A stretch of DNA of 64,000 nt, taken from Rhodoferax aquaticus (GTDB lineage Bacteria; Pseudomonadota; Gammaproteobacteria; Burkholderiales; Burkholderiaceae_C). The notes under the pieces are model-generated. The model saw nothing but the letters and a program-made list of their open reading frames with translations, was not told the origin of the DNA and did no database searches. The translations under genes were made by a program, and so were the position numbers. Of the stretch, positions 17,842 through 26,066 are shown piece after piece (the stretch's first letter is position 1; every line of letters starts with the position of its first letter). The stretch covers positions 4,340,001 through 4,404,000 of the forward strand of contig NZ_CP036282.1 of assembly GCF_006974105.1 (NCBI RefSeq). The letters are read 5' to 3'.

Positions 17842-19434
17842 TTACTTGGCTAGCCCCGTGTTCCAAAAGAAGGGCCAGACGGAAGGGATGTAGCCTTCCA
17901 ACTTGGCAGAGCGCGCGGACAGTGCGTTGAACTTGCCCACCTCAATGAAAGGCACTTCGTCGTACACCGTTTGCTGCACCGCGCCCCACAAGGGTCCACG
18001 CTTGGCCAAATTGGTCTCTTGGTTGAATGCGCTCAGCGTGGCCTTTTTGGCCGGGGTGTCCCACCAGCCGGGGGCTCCGTCACCCAACTGGGGTGGCGAC
18101 AGCATCGGCTCAGGCAACAGGCCGGAGTGCGTAAAGTACACATCCCACAGTTTGGAGTCACCTCGGCGCTGCACCAAGGTAGCCCAGTCCACCACTTGCA
18201 GCTCGGTTTTAAAGCCCGCTTTTTTCAACTGCTCAGCCATCACCAAGGCCATGTTGTAGTGGAACTCATACTGCCGGCTCGCCATGATGCGAATCGGTTG
18301 GCCGGTGTAACCCGCTTTTGCCGCTTGCTCTTTGGCGACCGCAGGATTGCGCTCGTTGTAGACCGCACTGCCGGCCGCTGAGTAATAGGGTGTGCCCTTA
18401 GGGAAGAAGTTGGGCTCAACCACAAAGAAACGGTTGTCGCCAAACGCCGCTGCCATCATTTCCCCTTGGCCGACTGCGGTTTGTACCGCCCGGCGCATAG
18501 GCTGTGTATTCAGAACGCCTTCTTTGGTGTTAAACACCACGTAAGGGAATCCGAAGTTCTTGGTCACGATAGGCACAACCGCTGAACCGGCCTTCTCAAT
18601 TCGGCTCGTTGCTTCTACAGGAAGCAGATCTGCATACTGAAATTGACCCGACAACGCGCCTTCCACCCGGGTATTGGCGTTGGGCACTGGCACGAAACGC
18701 AGCTCGTCCAACAAGGCCTCACGGCGTCCCGCATAGCCGCTAGGCGCTTCCTTGCGCGCAGTGTATGCATCGTGGCGAACAAGTACCGTGAATTGATCGG
18801 GGCGACGCTCTTTGAACTTGTAGGGCCCTGTGCCAACAAAGTCGGTGATTTGCGGGGCAATGCTTTCTTTGGCCATGATGGCGGCCATGCCACTGGGCAA
18901 GGCAAGCTGTGCGAGCAAGGGGGCATACGGTGCATTGAGTACCAGCTCCACGCTGTGGGCTGTTTTGGCATTTAGCGCGGCCACCACTTTGGCAACGGCC
19001 TTGCCCCGTGGGGACACGTCCATCCAGCGTTTGAGCGAGGCGACCACGTCATCGGCATTCAAGTCACGGCCATTGTGCAGCTTGACCCCTTTGCGCAGCT
19101 GGATGGTGTACGTCAAACCATCTTTAGCAACCGTTGGCATGCTTTCAGCCAGCATGGGCGCAATATTCCAATTGGCATCAAAGGTATACAGAGGCTCATA
19201 CACGTGCTGCATGATGGTGCCGACCAAGTCTGCGGTACTGGTCATCGGGTCTAATCCCTGTGGCTCACCCACCATGGCGAGGTTGGCTGCCCCACCTTTG
19301 GCGGGAGCCGCTGAGGCAGGTGCGCCTACTACTGTCATGGCACCCATCAGTGCCAGTGCCGCGAACCAGCGGCGCCGCAGCATAGCGGGAACCTGCGAAC
19401 TATGGCGCGTGACGCGTGTTGTATTTGTTTGCAT
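17842..19434 (-). CDS. Periplasmic substrate-binding protein, peptide/nickel ABC family (SBP_bac_5)
   Basis: 530 residues from MQTNTTRV, preceded by GGAGA. A basic N-region and hydrophobic core (MLRRRWFAALALMGAMTVVGAPASAA) form the signal peptide. The mature part has MVGEPQGLDPMTS, HVYEPLYTFD, AESMPTVAKDGLTYTIQLRKGVKLHNG and FVGTGPYKFKE, all typical of family 5 solute-binding proteins. It is the first gene of the operon, read from a promoter next to a HexR-like operator. Family 5 proteins bind peptides but also some chito-oligosaccharides and other ligands, so the ligand is open. Confidence 0.92.
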   Translation of the reverse strand: MQTNTTRVTRHSSQVPAMLRRRWFAALALMGAMTVVGAPASAAPAKGGAANLAMVGEPQGLDPMTSTADLVGTIMQHVYEPLYTFDANWNIAPMLAESMPTVAKDGLTYTIQLRKGVKLHNGRDLNADDVVASLKRWMDVSPRGKAVAKVVAALNAKTAHSVELVLNAPYAPLLAQLALPSGMAAIMAKESIAPQITDFVGTGPYKFKERRPDQFTVLVRHDAYTARKEAPSGYAGRREALLDELRFVPVPNANTRVEGALSGQFQYADLLPVEATSRIEKAGSAVVPIVTKNFGFPYVVFNTKEGVLNTQPMRRAVQTAVGQGEMMAAAFGDNRFFVVEPNFFPKGTPYYSAAGSAVYNERNPAVAKEQAAKAGYTGQPIRIMASRQYEFHYNMALVMAEQLKKAGFKTELQVVDWATLVQRRGDSKLWDVYFTHSGLLPEPMLSPPQLGDGAPGWWDTPAKKATLSAFNQETNLAKRGPLWGAVQQTVYDEVPFIEVGKFNALSARSAKLEGYIPSVWPFFWNTGLAK

Positions 19435-19446
19435 GCCGTCTCCAAA

Positions 19447-19461
19447 AGTAATAACATTACA
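19447..19461. promoter_or_regulatory. HexR/RpiR-like operator 1 (AGTAATAACATTACA)
   Basis: GTAAT-AAC-ATTAC is a perfect 5-3-5 inverted repeat. The 15-mer differs only at the first base from the HexR consensus TGTARTNNNAYTACA known for this regulator family. It begins immediately downstream of the importer operon's predicted transcription start (near 19462 on minus), a position suited to repression. Confidence 0.65.
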
Positions 19462-19469
19462 GAAATTGA

Positions 19470-19498
19470 ATGCTAATTTAGCAAAATACAAAAGTCAA
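19470..19498 (-). promoter_or_regulatory. Sigma-70 promoter of the importer/deacylase operon
   Basis: On the minus strand TTGACT (19498-19493) and TAGCAT (19475-19470) are 17 bp apart. This predicts transcription starting near 19462, 28 bp before the ATG of the binding-protein gene. The 13-bp palindrome TGCTAATTTAGCA (19471-19483) overlaps the -10 box. Confidence 0.6.
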
Positions 19499-19518
19499 AC
19501 CAATTTTCCCTTATTTTC

Positions 19519-19533
19519 TGTAAATTCATTACA
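19519..19533. promoter_or_regulatory. HexR/RpiR-like operator 2 (TGTAAATTCATTACA)
   Basis: TGTAA-ATTCA-TTACA is an inverted repeat with perfect outer arms matching TGTARTNNNAYTACA at all but one specified position. It sits 13 bp before the ridA ATG, so it would block the plus-strand transcript. Its centre is 72 bp from that of operator 1. Confidence 0.6.
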
Positions 19534-19545
19534 AAAGGAGTTTGT

Positions 19546-19935
19546 ATGTCGAAGATTGAATTGCTAGGCCAGTCGCCGCTAGCGTCGGACCGCCAAGCCC
19601 GTCCCCTGTCTCCCGCCGTGCGAGCGGGTGACTTTGTGTTTGTGTCGGGGCAGGTCCCTACAGACGAGCAAGGACAGGTCATTGTGGGCGGCATCGAGGC
19701 GCAAACCCGCCAGGTGTTCAAACGCCTAGAACAGGCCCTGGCCCTGGCCGATTGCACCTTGGCCGATGTGGCCAAAGTGAGTGTGTGGCTAGACGACGCG
19801 CGTGACTTTGGTAGCTTTAACCGGGTCTACATGGAGTGCTTTGGCGACCATCGCCCAGCGCGGTCTACTGTGGAGTCACGTTTGATGGTCGATGCCAAGG
19901 TGGAGATCGACGTGACCGCCTACAAACCCCGCTAA
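19546..19935 (+). CDS. RidA/YjgF-family enamine/imine deaminase
   Basis: 129 residues, a single YjgF fold. FVFVSGQVPTDEQGQV, AKVSVWLDD and FNRVYMECFG are visible, and the active-site arginine is in PARSTVESRLMV, followed by KVEIDVTAYKP. RidA proteins hydrolyse the 2-aminoacrylate-type enamines and imines released by PLP dehydratases. Being divergent from a PLP D-amino-acid dehydratase operon under a shared regulator, it probably cleans up or completes that enzyme's reaction. AAAAGGAG precedes the ATG. Confidence 0.9.
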   Translation: MSKIELLGQSPLASDRQARPLSPAVRAGDFVFVSGQVPTDEQGQVIVGGIEAQTRQVFKRLEQALALADCTLADVAKVSVWLDDARDFGSFNRVYMECFGDHRPARSTVESRLMVDAKVEIDVTAYKPR

Positions 19936-19942
19936 ACCGCGT

Positions 19943-20899
19943 ATGCCGTCTGTCCACCTGCCCACAAAACCCTTCGATGTGGTTGCCATGGGAGAAGCCA
20001 TGGTCGAGTTCAACCAGACACGTCCCCACGAGCCGCACTACCTCCAAGGCTTTGGTGGCGACACCAGCAATGCGGTCATCGCAGCCTCGCGGGCGGGTGC
20101 GACTACCGCGTACCTGAGCCGCCTAGGCCACGATGCCTTTGGCGATGCACTGATGGACTTGTGGCGTACCGAGCGGGTAGACACGGGTGCGATAGGGCGC
20201 GACATCCATGCCCACACCGGGGTGTACTTCGTGACCCATACCCCCCAGGGGCATGCGTTCAGCTACTTGCGGGCGGGGTCTGCCGCCAGCCGCATGGACG
20301 CGCAGTGGTTGGCAAGCCCCACGGTGCAAAGCCGGATTGCGCAAGCCAAAGTGCTGCACGTCTCGGGTATTTCTTTGGCCATTTCTCACGGTGCGCGCGA
20401 TACGGTTTTGGCAGCCATGCGCTCTGCCAAAAGCCATGCAACACAGGTCAGCCTAGACTCCAACCTGCGTCTGAAGCTGTGGAGTGTGGAAGACGCACGC
20501 TCCTGCCTGACAGAGGCGATGGGCTTGTGCGATGTGTTTTTGCCCAGTTTGGAAGACATCCAGACCCTGACGGGCATGCAAAATCCTGAGGCTATCGTGC
20601 AATGGAGCCACGATCTAGGAGCCCGGCAGGTGGTGCTCAAGCTGGGCGCTGATGGTGCTTTGGTCAGTGATGGCCTGCACCGAGTGCATGTACCAGGCAG
20701 GCGCGTGGCCGCGGTAGATGCCACGGGTGCGGGCGACTGTTTTTGCGGCAATTTGCTGGCCCGCATCACGCAAGGTGACAGCCTGGTGGACGCCACACGG
20801 TACGCCAACGCCGCCGCCTCGCTGGCCGTGCAGGGCTTTGGGGCTGTTGCGCCACTGCCCACACCGGCCCAGGTAAGTGCCGTGCTGCAGTGCCAGTGA
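19943..20899 (+). CDS. PfkB-family sugar kinase, 2-keto-3-deoxygluconate kinase-like
   Basis: 318 residues. FDVVAMGEAMVEFNQT at the N-terminus, GFGGDTSNAVIAASRAGA (sugar-binding), YLSRLGHDAFGDALMDLWRTERVDT, FSYLRAGSAASRM, and the catalytic DATGAGDCFCGNLLA near residue 254. The GGDTSN and YLRAGSA motifs fit KdgK rather than fructokinase or ribokinase. It starts 7 bp after ridA, in one transcript. KdgK makes 2-keto-3-deoxy-6-phosphogluconate, an Entner-Doudoroff intermediate. No KDPG aldolase gene is in the window. Confidence 0.85.
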   Translation: MPSVHLPTKPFDVVAMGEAMVEFNQTRPHEPHYLQGFGGDTSNAVIAASRAGATTAYLSRLGHDAFGDALMDLWRTERVDTGAIGRDIHAHTGVYFVTHTPQGHAFSYLRAGSAASRMDAQWLASPTVQSRIAQAKVLHVSGISLAISHGARDTVLAAMRSAKSHATQVSLDSNLRLKLWSVEDARSCLTEAMGLCDVFLPSLEDIQTLTGMQNPEAIVQWSHDLGARQVVLKLGADGALVSDGLHRVHVPGRRVAAVDATGAGDCFCGNLLARITQGDSLVDATRYANAAASLAVQGFGAVAPLPTPAQVSAVLQCQ

Positions 20900-20917
20900 C
20901 GCCGACTCTCGCACGCC

Positions 20918-21568
20918 TTAGGCCGCTTGGCTCAACACGTTTTGGTTGGCGGCTACGGCCGTCACCGCTTTGATTTCAAGCGCAGCGCTGGCCAGTGCTT
21001 GCGCCTTACTGGCATCCCCCATGGCCAGGCCTTCAGCGCGCACAAAACGCACATCGGTGATGCCCAAAAAGCCCATGACTACGGCCAAGTAGCTCTCTTG
21101 GTGTTCCATAGCGCGCGCGCCTTCCGTCGTGGAATACACACCACCACGGCCCGACGCAACGATCACGGTCTTGCCGCCCGCAAGTCCTACAGGGCCTTTG
21201 TCGGTGTACTTGAAGGTGCGACCCGCTTGGGCTACACGGTCAATCCAGGCCTTGAGCTGGCTGGGCACGGAGAAGTTGTACAACGGAGCACCGATGACCA
21301 CCACATCCGCCTCCAAAAACTGTTGCACCAGACGTTCGCTCACCACGGATTCCGCGCGCTGCGCCTCGGTCATGGCGGCGTCCGCGATGCCTTGCCGCGA
21401 CGCCAAGGCGTCGGCGGACAAATGGCTAGGCGTGTCCACGGCGAGGTCCAGATCCTCGATCGTGGTCCCGGGATGACTGGCTTGCCATTGGGCGCTGATG
21501 TCAGCGGTCAATTGGCGGGTGGTGGAGTATTGGCCCAAGATGCTGGAATCAATGCGCAGTAGTTTCAT
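20918..21568 (-). CDS. azoR: FMN-dependent NADH-azoreductase
   Basis: 216 residues, flavodoxin-like fold. It begins [20 protein letters not shown], the FMN-phosphate-binding segment, and continues with [26 protein letters not shown] and [12 protein letters not shown]. AzoR reduces quinones and azo compounds. The ATG at 21568 matches the family start; the ORF runs 32 codons further upstream. It diverges from a LysR regulator, a common pairing in which the regulator controls the reductase. Confidence 0.93.
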   Translation of the reverse strand: MKLLRIDSSILGQYSTTRQLTADISAQWQASHPGTTIEDLDLAVDTPSHLSADALASRQGIADAAMTEAQRAESVVSERLVQQFLEADVVVIGAPLYNFSVPSQLKAWIDRVAQAGRTFKYTDKGPVGLAGGKTVIVASGRGGVYSTTEGARAMEHQESYLAVVMGFLGITDVRFVRAEGLAMGDASKAQALASAALEIKAVTAVAANQNVLSQAA

Positions 21569-21681
21569 GGTGTTCGTCCTATTCAATGTCGTTAAAGCGC
21601 CATGCTTGGCGGTGAATGGATTGTTCCAGCTAGCCAATACTCTGATAAGTGGGCGTATTTGCACTTCATCGTCCTACCTAT

Positions 21682-21695
21682 GGGACAATAGTCCC
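21682..21695. promoter_or_regulatory. Inverted repeat GGGAC-aata-GTCCC, possible LysR-regulator site
   Basis: Perfect 5-bp arms with a 4-bp spacer, 28 bp before the lysR-type gene and in the divergent azoR promoter region. The position suits autoregulation by the adjacent LysR-type protein, but it is not a classic T-N11-A box. Confidence 0.35.
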
Positions 21696-21723
21696 GTGAA
21701 TCATTGCGCAGAGAGGACGTCGT

Positions 21724-22683
21724 ATGCAAGATTTGAACGACATGCTGTACTTTGCCGAAGTGGTCGAGCGGGGTGGCTTTGCCGCAGCGGGACGGGCTTT
21801 GGGCGTGCCAAAGTCCAAGCTATCGCGCCGGGTTGCTGAACTCGAGGCGCGCTTGGGGCTGCGCCTATTGCAACGCACCACCCGCAAACTGTCCTTGACC
21901 CAAGTCGGAGAGGTTTACCACCGGCACTGTGTGGCGATGCGCGATGAAGCCGCCGCCGCAGAGCAAGCGGTCGCCGAAGCACAAACCGAGCCCCGAGGCC
22001 TGCTGCGCATTGCTTGCCCGGTGACGCTGGCCCAATCCACACTGGGCGTGCTTTTGCCTGCCTACATGGCGCGCTATCCCTTGGTCAAAGTTGATATGCG
22101 GGTAAGCAACCGCGCGGTGGACCTTGTGGAAGAGGGCTTTGACGTGGCTTTGCGTGTGCGCCCCACCCTGGATGACAGCGGCAGCTTGGTCATCAAGAGT
22201 TTCGGACAGAGCAAAACGCTGCTGGTGTGCAGCCCCCAACAAATCGAGCGACAAGGGCAGCCGACAGACCTTGCCAGTTTGCAAACTCTGGACACCATCA
22301 GCATGTCCGCCTCGGACGGGCGCATGACGTGGCATCTGATCGGCCCGGGCGGTGCTACCCATGAGTTTGTGCACTACCCCCGCTACATTGCGGATGATCT
22401 GCACACGCTCAAGCTTGCGGTTTTGCAAGGCCTTGGCATGTGCTTTATGCCCGACTACATGTGCACCCAAGAGTTGGCGCAAGGCCAATTGCAAGAGGCA
22501 CTGCCCGGTTGGGCTCCGCGCCCTGGGCTGTTCCATGCGGTCTTTCCGTCGCGCAGGGGGATGGTCCCCACCGTGCGCACATTTCTGGATTTCTTGGCCA
22601 GCCACATTGCCCGTGAGGGGCAGCCGACTCCCCCCAACACAGGGCCCGACACAGTACAACCGCCCTATGGCGGAGGGGTGTAA
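21724..22683 (+). CDS. LysR-family transcriptional regulator
   Basis: 319 residues. The N-terminal winged HTH (residues 1-60: MLYFAEVVERGGFAAAGRALGVPKSKLSRRVAELEARLGLRLLQRTTRKLSLTQ region) is followed by a type 2 periplasmic-binding-like effector domain (RGLLRIACPVTLAQ to about residue 300). It looks like the large CrgA/AaeR-type LTTR group. It is divergent from azoR, which it probably controls in response to a quinone or electrophile (inference). Confidence 0.9.
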   Translation: MQDLNDMLYFAEVVERGGFAAAGRALGVPKSKLSRRVAELEARLGLRLLQRTTRKLSLTQVGEVYHRHCVAMRDEAAAAEQAVAEAQTEPRGLLRIACPVTLAQSTLGVLLPAYMARYPLVKVDMRVSNRAVDLVEEGFDVALRVRPTLDDSGSLVIKSFGQSKTLLVCSPQQIERQGQPTDLASLQTLDTISMSASDGRMTWHLIGPGGATHEFVHYPRYIADDLHTLKLAVLQGLGMCFMPDYMCTQELAQGQLQEALPGWAPRPGLFHAVFPSRRGMVPTVRTFLDFLASHIAREGQPTPPNTGPDTVQPPYGGGV

Positions 22684-22764
22684 AGGCAGCTTTCGGGAAC
22701 TTTCCCGGGTTTTCTACTCCAACAAGGCTGACAATCGCCTCTCCCTCTTACCTCGGAACCTTTC

Positions 22765-23286
22765 ATGCTGATCCCTTTTCTGAACAGCCAACTTGACTTT
22801 CACCCACGCCGCACACTGGCGCTTGTGAGTGCCCTTTGCGTGGCGCTGCTGTTGTTTGGCTTGTATTTGCAACATGTGGTGGGCCTGGAGCCTTGCCCCA
22901 TGTGCATCGTGCAGCGCTACGCGCTTCTTTCGGTCGCTGTACTCGCTGGATTGACAGCGCTTACCGGCTCAAAAGGCTTGCGGGTAGGCGGCAGCGCCCT
23001 GACCGTGTTGGTGGCCTTGGGTGGGGCGTTTGTAGCCGCCCGTCAAAGCTGGCTGCAGTGGTACCCGCCAGAGATTGTGTCCTGTGGGCGCGATCTGTAC
23101 GGAATGATTGAAAACTTCCCGCTGCAACGCATCATCCCCATGGTGTTCAAGGGCAGCGGGGACTGCAGCAAGGTGGACTGGACCTTTCTTGGCGGGACCA
23201 TTGCCAACTGGTCCTTTGTTAGCTTTGTGTGCATTGCCATCGGCGGTGTCTGGTTTATTGCACGGCAACTACGCCTACCGCGTTGA
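22765..23286 (+). CDS. dsbB: Disulfide bond formation protein B
   Basis: 173-residue inner-membrane protein with four hydrophobic segments. The first periplasmic cysteine pair is in LEPCPMCIVQRYALL; the second pair is C(GRDLYGM) and C in GSGDCSKVDW. These shuttle electrons from DsbA to quinone. RQSWLQW ahead of the second loop is also typical. It stands alone between lysR and a convergent peptidase. Confidence 0.95.
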   Translation: MLIPFLNSQLDFHPRRTLALVSALCVALLLFGLYLQHVVGLEPCPMCIVQRYALLSVAVLAGLTALTGSKGLRVGGSALTVLVALGGAFVAARQSWLQWYPPEIVSCGRDLYGMIENFPLQRIIPMVFKGSGDCSKVDWTFLGGTIANWSFVSFVCIAIGGVWFIARQLRLPR

Positions 23287-23319
23287 GCCCAGCAGATCCT
23301 AGCGCCCTTACGGCTGCGC

Positions 23320-24270
23320 CTAGGGAGTAAGGACCTGTTTGAACTGCTCCGTGGCCGCAAGCAAGGCGCTTGCCGTACCCGGTTCCAAGGCGGCATGCCC
23401 TGCGTCTTCTACGATGTCCAAGCGCGATCCTGGCCACGCCTGGTGCAAACGCCATGCGGCCTGCGGTGGGCAGACCACGTCGTATCGCCCTTGCACCACG
23501 ATGGCGGGCAAGTGGCTAATGCGGCCCATCTGGCGAATGAGTTGGTCTTCCGCCAAGAAACCACGGTTCCGAAAGTAATGCGCCTCTAGACGCCCCACTC
23601 CCAAGGCCACCGCATCGGTGCCAAAGGTGTCGGCCACCTCCGGATGGGGTAAGAGGTGCAGGCAACTGCCCTCATAGCGGCTCCAAATGCGGGCCGCCTC
23701 TAGACTGGCCTGCGCGTCGTCACCAAACAGCCGCGTGCAATAGGCGGCCAATAGATCTCCGCGCTCTTCAAGAGGGATGTGGTCCACAAAGGGGGCCCGG
23801 GCCTCCGGGAAAAACTGGCCCATGCCCTCCATAAACCATGTGATTTCAGTTTGGGTGCACAGAAACACGCCCCGCAAGATGAACCCTGTGCAACGCTCTG
23901 GGTGGGCTTGCCCATAAGCCAGTGCCAAGGTGGAGCCCCACGACCCCCCAAACACCAACCATTGCTCTAAGCCCATCAACAATCGAATCTGCTCAATGTC
24001 TTGGATCAAGAGTTGGGTGGTGTTGTCCTCCCAACACCCCAAAGGTGTGGACCGACCCGCACCACGCTGGTCAAACAGCACAATGCGGTAGTACGAAGGG
24101 TCAAAAAACTGGCGATGGGTAGGTGAAAGGCCAGCCCCCGGTCCCCCATGCAGAAACAACACTGGTACACCTTGGGGATTGCCACACTCCTCCCAGTAGA
24201 GGGTGTGAACATCGTCTACCGGCAAGTACCCACTTCGGTAGGGTTCAATGGGCGGGTACAAACTGTGCAT
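23320..24270 (-). CDS. pip: Proline iminopeptidase
   Basis: 316 residues, alpha/beta hydrolase of family S33 that removes N-terminal proline from peptides. HGGPGAG (oxyanion region), DQRGAGRS, nucleophile GGSWGSTLAL (Ser near 110), GRYDVVCPP (Asp) and EDAGHAA (His) are all present. The AAGG about 9 nt upstream favours the ATG at 24270; the ORF has another ATG seven codons earlier. It is cytoplasmic, with no signal peptide. Confidence 0.93.
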   Translation of the reverse strand: MHSLYPPIEPYRSGYLPVDDVHTLYWEECGNPQGVPVLFLHGGPGAGLSPTHRQFFDPSYYRIVLFDQRGAGRSTPLGCWEDNTTQLLIQDIEQIRLLMGLEQWLVFGGSWGSTLALAYGQAHPERCTGFILRGVFLCTQTEITWFMEGMGQFFPEARAPFVDHIPLEERGDLLAAYCTRLFGDDAQASLEAARIWSRYEGSCLHLLPHPEVADTFGTDAVALGVGRLEAHYFRNRGFLAEDQLIRQMGRISHLPAIVVQGRYDVVCPPQAAWRLHQAWPGSRLDIVEDAGHAALEPGTASALLAATEQFKQVLTP

Positions 24271-24380
24271 TGAGCTGCTGCCTTGGGTCATAGTGCGTGT
24301 GGCCAGTGCCGCAGACGCGGCTAAGAATGCTACGGTTTCAATAGCGGACTGCGCATATCACATGGGCAGTCCAGCTAGTT

Positions 24381-25175
24381 TTACTTGGTTTTTTTCTTCT
24401 TACCAGCTTTGGCAATCAAGGCATCATGCAACGCAACGAATTCCAAGGTCAACTTGTGCTTTGGCTCTAAGAAGATCATGGGGGTCGCAGCCTCATGCGA
24501 CTCGCGAATTTTGACTGACGCGCTGAGGTAGGGTTGCAACACCGGACGTCCTTCGTCGATGAGCTCTTGAACCATGCGCTGGGGCAAATTGGCGCGCGGC
24601 TGGAACTGGTTGACGATGATGCCTTCCACATGCAAATGCGCGTTGTGATCCGCCTTGATTTCCTCCACGTTGTCGAGCAAGGTATAGAGCGCACGGCGCG
24701 AAAAATCATCGCAGTCAAACGGAATCAGGCACCCCTGTGCCGCAATTAAGGCGCAGCGGGTGTAAAAGTTCAAAGCGGGCGGGGTATCAATGTAGATCTG
24801 GTCGTAGTCTTTGGCCAGCACTTCGAGGGCATCACGCAGTTTGTAGATCTTGTGGCGTGACTCCAACTTGCCATGCAACTCATCCAAAGTGGGGCTAGAA
24901 GGCATCAGGTCCAAGCCCTCCCACCGGGTGTGCACGATGTACTCAGCGGCGGCTTTGTCGCGAATGGTGAATTTCAGGCTTTGCTCGAAAAACTCAGCCA
25001 CATTGGGCAAGTCAGCGGGAGCTTCGGCCCCCAAGAGGTAGCGACTGGAGTTGCCTTGCGAGTCCAGATCAATGACCAAAGTGCGCAGCCCTTGACTGGC
25101 GCTGATAGCGGCCAAGTTGCACGTGATGGTGGACTTGCCCACGCCGCCTTTTTGATTGAACACTACATGCTGCAT
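24381..25175 (-). CDS. ParA-family ATPase (orphan, no ParB neighbour)
   Basis: 264 residues. The deviant Walker A is FNQKGGVGKSTITCNLA at residues 6-22, with VIDLDSQGNSS (Walker A') and YDQIYIDTPP (Walker B). The C-terminus is lysine rich (KAGKKKKTK). No parB or parS-like repeat is adjacent, so it is not an obvious chromosome-partition pair. ParA-like orphans often position large complexes such as chemotaxis arrays, carboxysomes or storage granules. The cargo here is unknown. Confidence 0.9.
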   Translation of the reverse strand: MQHVVFNQKGGVGKSTITCNLAAISASQGLRTLVIDLDSQGNSSRYLLGAEAPADLPNVAEFFEQSLKFTIRDKAAAEYIVHTRWEGLDLMPSSPTLDELHGKLESRHKIYKLRDALEVLAKDYDQIYIDTPPALNFYTRCALIAAQGCLIPFDCDDFSRRALYTLLDNVEEIKADHNAHLHVEGIIVNQFQPRANLPQRMVQELIDEGRPVLQPYLSASVKIRESHEAATPMIFLEPKHKLTLEFVALHDALIAKAGKKKKTK

Positions 25176-25286
25176 AGCTGACCCGCCCCAAAGTTGGAAT
25201 ATCGCGCAGTGTAAGCGGCGGTGGTGACCATTGCGTCGCAGGGCACACGCTATTGCGTGCGACCGTGCTGAATTAAGGTCTTTGCT

Positions 25287-26051
25287 CTAGGCGAGGGGCT
25301 GAATCTGTTGGACCAAGTCCACATAAGCCTGCACCGGAACTTCTTGGGCGCGCCGCTGCAAATCGAAGGTTCCACTGAAGCCCTTTGTCTCCAACCAATG
25401 CCCTAGCGTGTGACGTAACAGCTTTCTGCGCTGGCTAAACGCCACTTGCACCATTTCGCTGAACAAGCGCACGTCAATGGCGGGCGGCTGCGCCAAGGGC
25501 ACCATACGCACCACAGCGCTGTCCACCCGGGGTGGTGGGTCAAAGCTCTCCGGCGGCACGAAAAGCACATTGTCCATGGCATAGCGCCACTGCAGCATCA
25601 CGCTTAGGCGACTGAAGTCCGCACTGTCCGGCAGTGCCACCATGCGGTCAATCACTTCTTTCTGCAGCATGAAGTGTTGGTCTTGCACGATGTGCACGTA
25701 GTCCAGCAAGTGAAACAAAATCGGTGTCGAGATGTTGTAAGGCAAATTGCCCACAACCCGCAGCTTGCCCGCTTTAACAGGTATCTGAGAAAAATCCACC
25801 CGTAGGACGTCGGACTCAATGACTGTCAGCTGAGAGTGGCTGCGCAAACGTTGCGCCAGATCACGGTCCAGCTCAATCACATGGAGGTGCCCTAAACGTT
25901 CCACCAGTGGTTGGGTCAAGGCGGCCAAACCTGGGCCAATTTCCACCATGCTGTCGCTGGGCTGCGGTGCGATAGCGTCAACAATGGCGTCAATGATGCC
26001 GCCGTCCGACAAGAAGTGTTGGCCAAACCGTTTGCGGGCAATGTGTTTCAT
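25287..26051 (-). CDS. rsmA: 16S rRNA dimethyladenosine transferase
   Basis: Also called KsgA. Dimethylates the two adjacent adenines of 16S rRNA helix 45 during 30S maturation. 254 residues. RKRFGQHFL at the N-terminus, the SAM-binding [19 protein letters not shown], and the catalytic [10 protein letters not shown]. It follows surA in the same direction by 15 bp, as in the lptD-surA-(pdxA)-rsmA order, but pdxA is missing here. Confidence 0.96.
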   Translation of the reverse strand: MKHIARKRFGQHFLSDGGIIDAIVDAIAPQPSDSMVEIGPGLAALTQPLVERLGHLHVIELDRDLAQRLRSHSQLTVIESDVLRVDFSQIPVKAGKLRVVGNLPYNISTPILFHLLDYVHIVQDQHFMLQKEVIDRMVALPDSADFSRLSVMLQWRYAMDNVLFVPPESFDPPPRVDSAVVRMVPLAQPPAIDVRLFSEMVQVAFSQRRKLLRHTLGHWLETKGFSGTFDLQRRAQEVPVQAYVDLVQQIQPLA

Positions 26052-26066
26052 GGGGCGGTCGTTGGT

